Part shown: positions 14,985 through 17,752 of the stretch, in pieces
Numbering within the stretch: position 1 is the first letter of the stretch
Layout of the letters: each line of letters starts with the position of its first letter
NCBI GenBank assembly: GCA_002308635.1
Contig: DBWG01000050.1
Coordinates: 1 to 17,752, forward strand
Direction of reading: 5' to 3'
From: Ruminococcaceae bacterium UBA1244
GTDB taxonomy: Bacteria > Bacillota > Clostridia > Oscillospirales > Acutalibacteraceae
Length of the DNA stretch: 17,752 bases
The notes under the pieces: generated by a model
What the model was told of the DNA's origin: nothing
The model's database searches: none
Seen by the model: only the letters and a program-made list of their open reading frames with translations
Made by a program: the position numbers and the translations under genes

Positions 14985-15000
14985 TGTTTCACGTGAAACA
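14985..15000. promoter_or_regulatory. parS: parS site 5 (right array)
   Basis: Exact TGTTTCACGTGAAACA, the last site of the array. It ends two bases from the stop codon of the DUF3592-like gene; only its left flank keeps the repeat unit. Confidence 0.97.
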
Positions 15001-15002
15001 AT

Positions 15003-15794
15003 TTAGTGTATCCACAAATACATCAGCATTGCTCCGATCAGAAGAAATGATATCCCAAAGAACATTTTTCTGCGGTTGAGGGCTGCCGTTCGCTTTGGCT
15101 CAATAAAGAACATAGGGTATTCGGGATCAATATATATCGTTCGTATTTCATCAATAAGTGGATTAACATATTTATGATATTTGTAATCAAAGCTTCTAAA
15201 GATCTGACCGTTATAATAATATTCATATTCAGGGCAGTATACTATAACAGAATGTCCTCTTCCGGTGGATTGTTTGGTTTCCTTGATGCTTATTACTCTG
15301 CCCTGAATGGGTACTGTACATATCCTTTTGCAGCTTCTGGTGCTGACGACAGAATAAATGATAAGTCCCGCTCCGATGGTCATTATCAGACCGCTCGACG
15401 CACAGTGAATGAAGAGTTTAGGTATTTTTTCAAATGCCGCAGGATAAAGGATCCTTGACGCAAATATCCCTCCGCAGATTAACAATTCAAAAATAACAGT
15501 CATTATCATGTATCTCAGTGAGCGGTCAACAGAAGAAAAATACGTTGTTACCATACATGCGGAAAGAAAGAAATACGATATTATCGGCCATATCCCGTCT
15601 ATGATACATAAAGTCCCTGCTGCTGCCGTAAGCAAGATCTCAAATATAAGCATCAGAACAGGTGAGGTCTTACTCCTTTTAGTATTAGGGTCAAAATATG
15701 TAAGCTTTTCGTTATCTTTTTTGTACCGTAACCCGGAACCGCCGACGTTTTCGTATGTAAGAGTATTTTTATAATTGTTTGGGTCGTTGTTCAT
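15003..15794 (-). CDS. DUF3592-like five-helix membrane protein
   Basis: A 263-residue membrane protein of unknown function. After about 43 hydrophilic residues come hydrophobic segments near 44-65, 69-87, 95-116 and 127-151, a soluble section, and a last helix at 244-262. The soluble part, VPIQGRVISIKE followed by VIVYCPEYEYYYNGQIFRS and YIDPEYPMFF (about 162-230), matches the look of DUF3592 domains, which keep a VxGxV start, a YxPxxxYxxxG centre and a DPxxP end. ATG at 15794 (MNNDPNN) is preferred to an upstream in-frame codon at 15878, since that extension would run through the promoter, and AGGA lies at 15805-15808. It is transcribed away from parA, and its stop abuts the parS array. No terminator is visible after it, so transcripts may run into the parS array. 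Confidence 0.72.
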   Translation of the reverse strand: MNNDPNNYKNTLTYENVGGSGLRYKKDNEKLTYFDPNTKRSKTSPVLMLIFEILLTAAAGTLCIIDGIWPIISYFFLSACMVTTYFSSVDRSLRYMIMTVIFELLICGGIFASRILYPAAFEKIPKLFIHCASSGLIMTIGAGLIIYSVVSTRSCKRICTVPIQGRVISIKETKQSTGRGHSVIVYCPEYEYYYNGQIFRSFDYKYHKYVNPLIDEIRTIYIDPEYPMFFIEPKRTAALNRRKMFFGISFLLIGAMLMYLWIH

Positions 15795-15824
15795 ATAGTG
15801 AGCTTCCTTCCGATTATTTACTAA

Positions 15825-15853
15825 ATTATAGCATAACAGAAGCGCTGAGACAA
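15825..15853 (-). promoter_or_regulatory. Promoter of the DUF3592-like gene
   Basis: On the - strand TTGTCT (15853-15848), 17 bases, then TATAAT (15830-15825) preceded by TGC (extended -10). An A8/T8 tract at 15855-15862 lies directly upstream of the -35, as an UP element would. Confidence 0.75.
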
Positions 15854-15905
15854 TAAAAAAAACTGCATATAAATGCAAAAAAAATCGGAGTAAACAGATT
15901 ATTGG

Positions 15906-15934
15906 TTGATATTTCCGTAAGGTAGTGGTATAAT
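15906..15934 (+). promoter_or_regulatory. parAB promoter
   Basis: TTGATA (15906-15911), a 17-base spacer, and TATAAT (15929-15934) preceded by TGG (extended -10). The start should fall near 15941, about 40 bases before the parA start. It faces away from the DUF3592-like promoter; the two share the A-tract region 15855-15884. Confidence 0.92.
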
Positions 15935-15978
15935 AGGGAATGTATTGAAAGAGGAAAGAAATTTTGGAGGGAATGTCT

Positions 15979-16743
15979 TTGGGAAAGGTAATTGCGGTAA
16001 CAAATCAAAAAGGCGGAGTCGGAAAAACGACTACTGCGGTAAATACCGCCGCGGGAATCGGAAAGCTTGGAAAGAGAGTGCTTATTGTTGATATAGACCC
16101 TCAGGGCAATGCAACGAGCGGAGTCGGTGTTGACAAACGAGCTGCAAGATATTCGTCATACAATGTTATCATTGATGATGTAAAAGCAAAGGATGCTGTC
16201 GTCAAGACAAAGTTTGACGGACTTGATATAATTCCGTCCGGAATGGAGCTTGCTGCTGCCGAGATAGAGCTTGTTGATATGGAGCGCAGAGAATCAAAGC
16301 TTAAAAATGCACTTGCGCTTGTAAAAGCGGACTATGATTTTATTTTTATAGATTGTCCGCCTTCACTCGGACTTATCACAACAAATGCGTTTTGTGCGGC
16401 GGATACTTTGCTCGTGCCGATACAGCCCGAATACTATGCGCTTGAGGGACTTTCTCAGCTTATGGGTACTGTCAGAAAAGTTAAGAGAAGATATAATCAG
16501 TATCTTGACATAGAAGGCGTACTTCTAACAATGTATGACGGAAGGCTCAACCTTACTCAGCAGGTCGTTGAGGAGGTCAAGAAATTCTTCCCCAGAAAGG
16601 TTTTCTCTGCTGTCATCCCGAGAGGCGTAAGACTTTCTGAGGCTCCAAGCTTTGGCCAGCCGATAATGTATTTCGATAAGTCCTGCAAGGGATCGTCAGC
16701 CTATATGGAGCTTTGTCAGGAAATAATAAAGAATAATCAATAA
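15979..16743 (+). CDS. parA: Chromosome partitioning ATPase ParA (Soj)
   Basis: ParA/Soj is a deviant Walker ATPase that dimerises on DNA with ATP, is stimulated by ParB, and helps segregate the origin; in B. subtilis it also modulates DnaA. The product is 254 residues, as Soj. It opens MGKVIAVTNQKGGVGKTT, with the deviant Walker A at 11-18 (signature Lys11 and Lys16), then VDIDPQGNATSG (Asp40), and FIDCPPSLG as Walker B near residue 125. I choose the TTG at 15979 because GGAGGG at 15966-15971 is seven bases upstream and the family begins exactly here; the ATG at 15973 would be only one to two bases from that site. The stop is 17 bases before parB, with which it forms an operon. Confidence 0.96.
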   Translation: MGKVIAVTNQKGGVGKTTTAVNTAAGIGKLGKRVLIVDIDPQGNATSGVGVDKRAARYSSYNVIIDDVKAKDAVVKTKFDGLDIIPSGMELAAAEIELVDMERRESKLKNALALVKADYDFIFIDCPPSLGLITTNAFCAADTLLVPIQPEYYALEGLSQLMGTVRKVKRRYNQYLDIEGVLLTMYDGRLNLTQQVVEEVKKFFPRKVFSAVIPRGVRLSEAPSFGQPIMYFDKSCKGSSAYMELCQEIIKNNQ

Positions 16744-16760
16744 AAGGGAGGAGAGATCGT

Positions 16761-17618
16761 ATGGCGTCAAAACGTGGAGGACTTGGAAAAGGACTTGACG
16801 CAATATTTTTGGAGAATGATGCAGAAGGAACAGAATCCGCCGTAACTCTGAAAATCTCGGAGATCGAACCGAACCGTTCTCAGCCGAGAAGGAATTTTAA
16901 CGAAGAAAGCCTTCGTGAATTGGCAGATTCGATCGCAGTTCATGGAGTACTCCAGCCGCTTCTCGTAAGACCTCTGCCGGACGGAGGTTATCAGCTCGTT
17001 GCCGGAGAAAGACGCTGGAGAGCAAGCCGTATGGCAGGGGTGTTTGAGGTGCCTGTCATTATCAGGGAAATGTCAGATTCGGAAATGATGCAGATTTCCA
17101 TGATAGAAAACCTGCAAAGAGAAAACCTCAATCCCGTTGAAGAGGCTCTTGGATATAAGACGCTTCAGGATGAATATGGTCTTACTCAGGAGGAAATATC
17201 ACGTTCTGTAGGAAAAAGCCGTCCTGTAGTTGCAAATGCGCTCAGACTGCTCAATCTGCAGGAGCCGATACTCGATCTCATCAGAGACGGAAAAATTTCC
17301 GCCGGCCACGCAAGGGCACTGCTTGGTATCGACGACCCGGAACAGCAGATCAATATTGCTGAGCAGATCGAAAAAAATGACCTCACAGTAAGAGATGTCG
17401 AAAAGGCAGCAAAAACTATCAATTCTGAAAGAGCGTCAAAGAAGACCGCAAAGCATACAAGAAATTCATTCTTCGATGAAGTAGAGCTTGCACTCAATGA
17501 GCATCTCAGCCGCAAGGTAAAGGTAGTAAACGGCAAGGACAGCGGCGGCGTTCTCGAAATAGAATTCTACAGCGAGGAAGACCTCGGCGAGCTTGCAAAG
17601 TTTTTTAATAAGGAATAA
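16761..17618 (+). CDS. parB: Chromosome partitioning protein ParB (Spo0J)
   Basis: ParB/Spo0J binds parS, spreads or slides as a CTP-dependent clamp, loads SMC condensin at the origin and stimulates ParA. The 285-residue protein has the N-terminal ParA-activating peptide region with basic residues (KRGGLGKGLDAIF), the CTPase/ParB box including GERRWR at 82-87 and ENLQRE at 116-121, a helix-turn-helix at about 141-164 (LTQEEISRSVGKSRPVVANA) that reads parS, and a C-terminal dimerisation region. Start ATG 16761 has GGGAGGAG at 16745-16752. Its targets are almost surely the five parS sites 1.8 to 7.2 kb to the left in this window. No hairpin terminator is seen after the stop. Confidence 0.96.
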   Translation: MASKRGGLGKGLDAIFLENDAEGTESAVTLKISEIEPNRSQPRRNFNEESLRELADSIAVHGVLQPLLVRPLPDGGYQLVAGERRWRASRMAGVFEVPVIIREMSDSEMMQISMIENLQRENLNPVEEALGYKTLQDEYGLTQEEISRSVGKSRPVVANALRLLNLQEPILDLIRDGKISAGHARALLGIDDPEQQINIAEQIEKNDLTVRDVEKAAKTINSERASKKTAKHTRNSFFDEVELALNEHLSRKVKVVNGKDSGGVLEIEFYSEEDLGELAKFFNKE

Positions 17619-17645
17619 TTTTTTGAAACATATAACAAAAAAATA

Positions 17646-17674
17646 TGGATTATTGCATATAAGTGTGCTATAAT
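17646..17674 (+). promoter_or_regulatory. serS promoter
   Basis: TATAAT at 17669-17674 preceded by TGC forms an extended -10; the -35 TGGATT (17646-17651), 17 bases upstream, is weak. The start near 17681 leaves a leader of about 30 bases, too short for a T-box riboswitch. Confidence 0.72.
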
Positions 17675-17711
17675 ATCAACGGAATATTTCAGAACAAAGG
17701 AGTTAAACAAA

Positions 17712-17752
17712 ATGATAGACATTAAATACCTCAGAGAAAAACCCGAAGAAGT
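17712..17752 (+). CDS. serS: Seryl-tRNA synthetase, N-terminal fragment (cut by window end)
   Basis: Only 13 full codons are visible, MIDIKYLREKPEE, after AAAGGAG at 17696-17702. This is the usual opening of bacterial seryl-tRNA synthetase (M-x-DIKxxRExPE), the N-terminal coiled-coil arm that holds the tRNA. serS is often found near the origin in Firmicutes. The call rests on very few residues; the gene runs on beyond the window. Confidence 0.75.
   Translation, partial: MIDIKYLREKPEE

Larger units (their letters stand above)
14903..15001. repeat. 38-bp tandem repeat array carrying three parS sites
   Basis: Two full 38-bp copies (14903-14940 and 14941-14978) are identical, and a third partial copy (14979-15001) diverges just after its parS. 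Each unit is AAAAAA, the 16-bp parS, then a 16-base spacer AATTGCAGGAAACAAT. The parS centres are exactly 38 bp apart. The array lies between the mnmE promoter and the stop codon of the DUF3592-like gene. Confidence 0.95.

Noticed and set aside
14903..15001. Regular direct repeats as a possible CRISPR array
   Set aside because: The spacers are identical as well, each unit contains the parS palindrome, and no cas gene is present.
15008..15016. GTATCCACA, one mismatch from the DnaA box TTATCCACA
   Set aside because: It is single, lies in the last codons of the DUF3592-like gene (Trp-Ile-His), and no cluster of boxes is near it.
15864..15877. TGCAT / ATGCA hairpin between A-runs as a terminator
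   Set aside because: The stem is only five weak pairs and no gene ends here on either strand; the A-runs are better read as promoter-upstream DNA.
17624..17630. TGAAACA resembling half a parS site after parB
   Set aside because: The other half is missing and such a 7-base match is expected by chance in A/T-rich DNA.
17675..17711. T-box riboswitch before serS
   Set aside because: The leader from the likely start is about 30 bases, with no specifier stem or T-box sequence.

Overview
This window is the right-hand side of a chromosomal replication origin from a low-to-medium G+C Firmicute, most likely a clostridium of the Ruminococcus / Oscillospiraceae type. The reasons are the gene order dnaN, S4-protein gene, recF, remB, gyrB, gyrA (the Firmicute oriC order), strong AGGAGG-type ribosome binding sites, frequent TTG/GTG starts, five exact parS sites, parAB, and two small zinc-ribbon membrane proteins of a clostridial flavour. 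The genus call is an inference from sequence style; the Firmicute origin call is firm.

Layout. Bases 1-48 look like the unwinding end of oriC: five DnaA-trio-like triplets followed by a pure A/T stretch with (AT)8. From 83 to 9449 all genes are on the + strand, co-directional with replication if the origin lies at the left edge: dnaN, an S4 RNA-binding protein, recF, remB, two paralogous zinc-ribbon/two-helix membrane proteins, gyrB, a YcxB-like membrane protein, a hotdog thioesterase and gyrA. They are tightly packed, with overlaps or gaps of a few bases except for 58 bases before gyrA. A strong two-way terminator at 9461-9500 closes this block.

From 9501 to 15794 every gene is on the - strand. 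Reading right to left they are a DUF3592-like membrane protein, mnmE, then a coupled operon of an ECF sigma factor, an 851-residue single-pass membrane protein (probable anti-sigma factor or sensor) and a small lipoprotein. Two parS sites lie left of this operon and three in a 38-bp tandem array lie right of mnmE. The asymmetric flanks of the two parS clusters are in opposite orientation, so the sigma operon plus mnmE is bracketed by inverted parS repeats. From 15906 the + strand resumes with a strong promoter, parA (soj), parB (spo0J), and the start of serS, cut by the window end.

How it fits together. DnaN, RecF, GyrA/GyrB and the oriC element serve replication and topology; ParB loads on the five parS sites, and ParA acts with it in origin segregation and, by family precedent, control of initiation. 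RemB and MnmE are usual origin neighbours. The sigma / large membrane protein / lipoprotein operon is the least conserved-looking part: it is visibly A+T-richer in sampled lines, is coupled by an ATGA overlap, and contains an internally duplicated extracytoplasmic domain. It is the best candidate for an undescribed signalling system, and it sits inside the zone ParB would cover.

No tRNA, rRNA, CRISPR or insertion sequence was seen. No stretch longer than 300 bases lacks a gene; the longest gaps (9501-9697, 13229-13470, 14836-15002, 15795-15978) are filled by parS sites, promoters and terminators.
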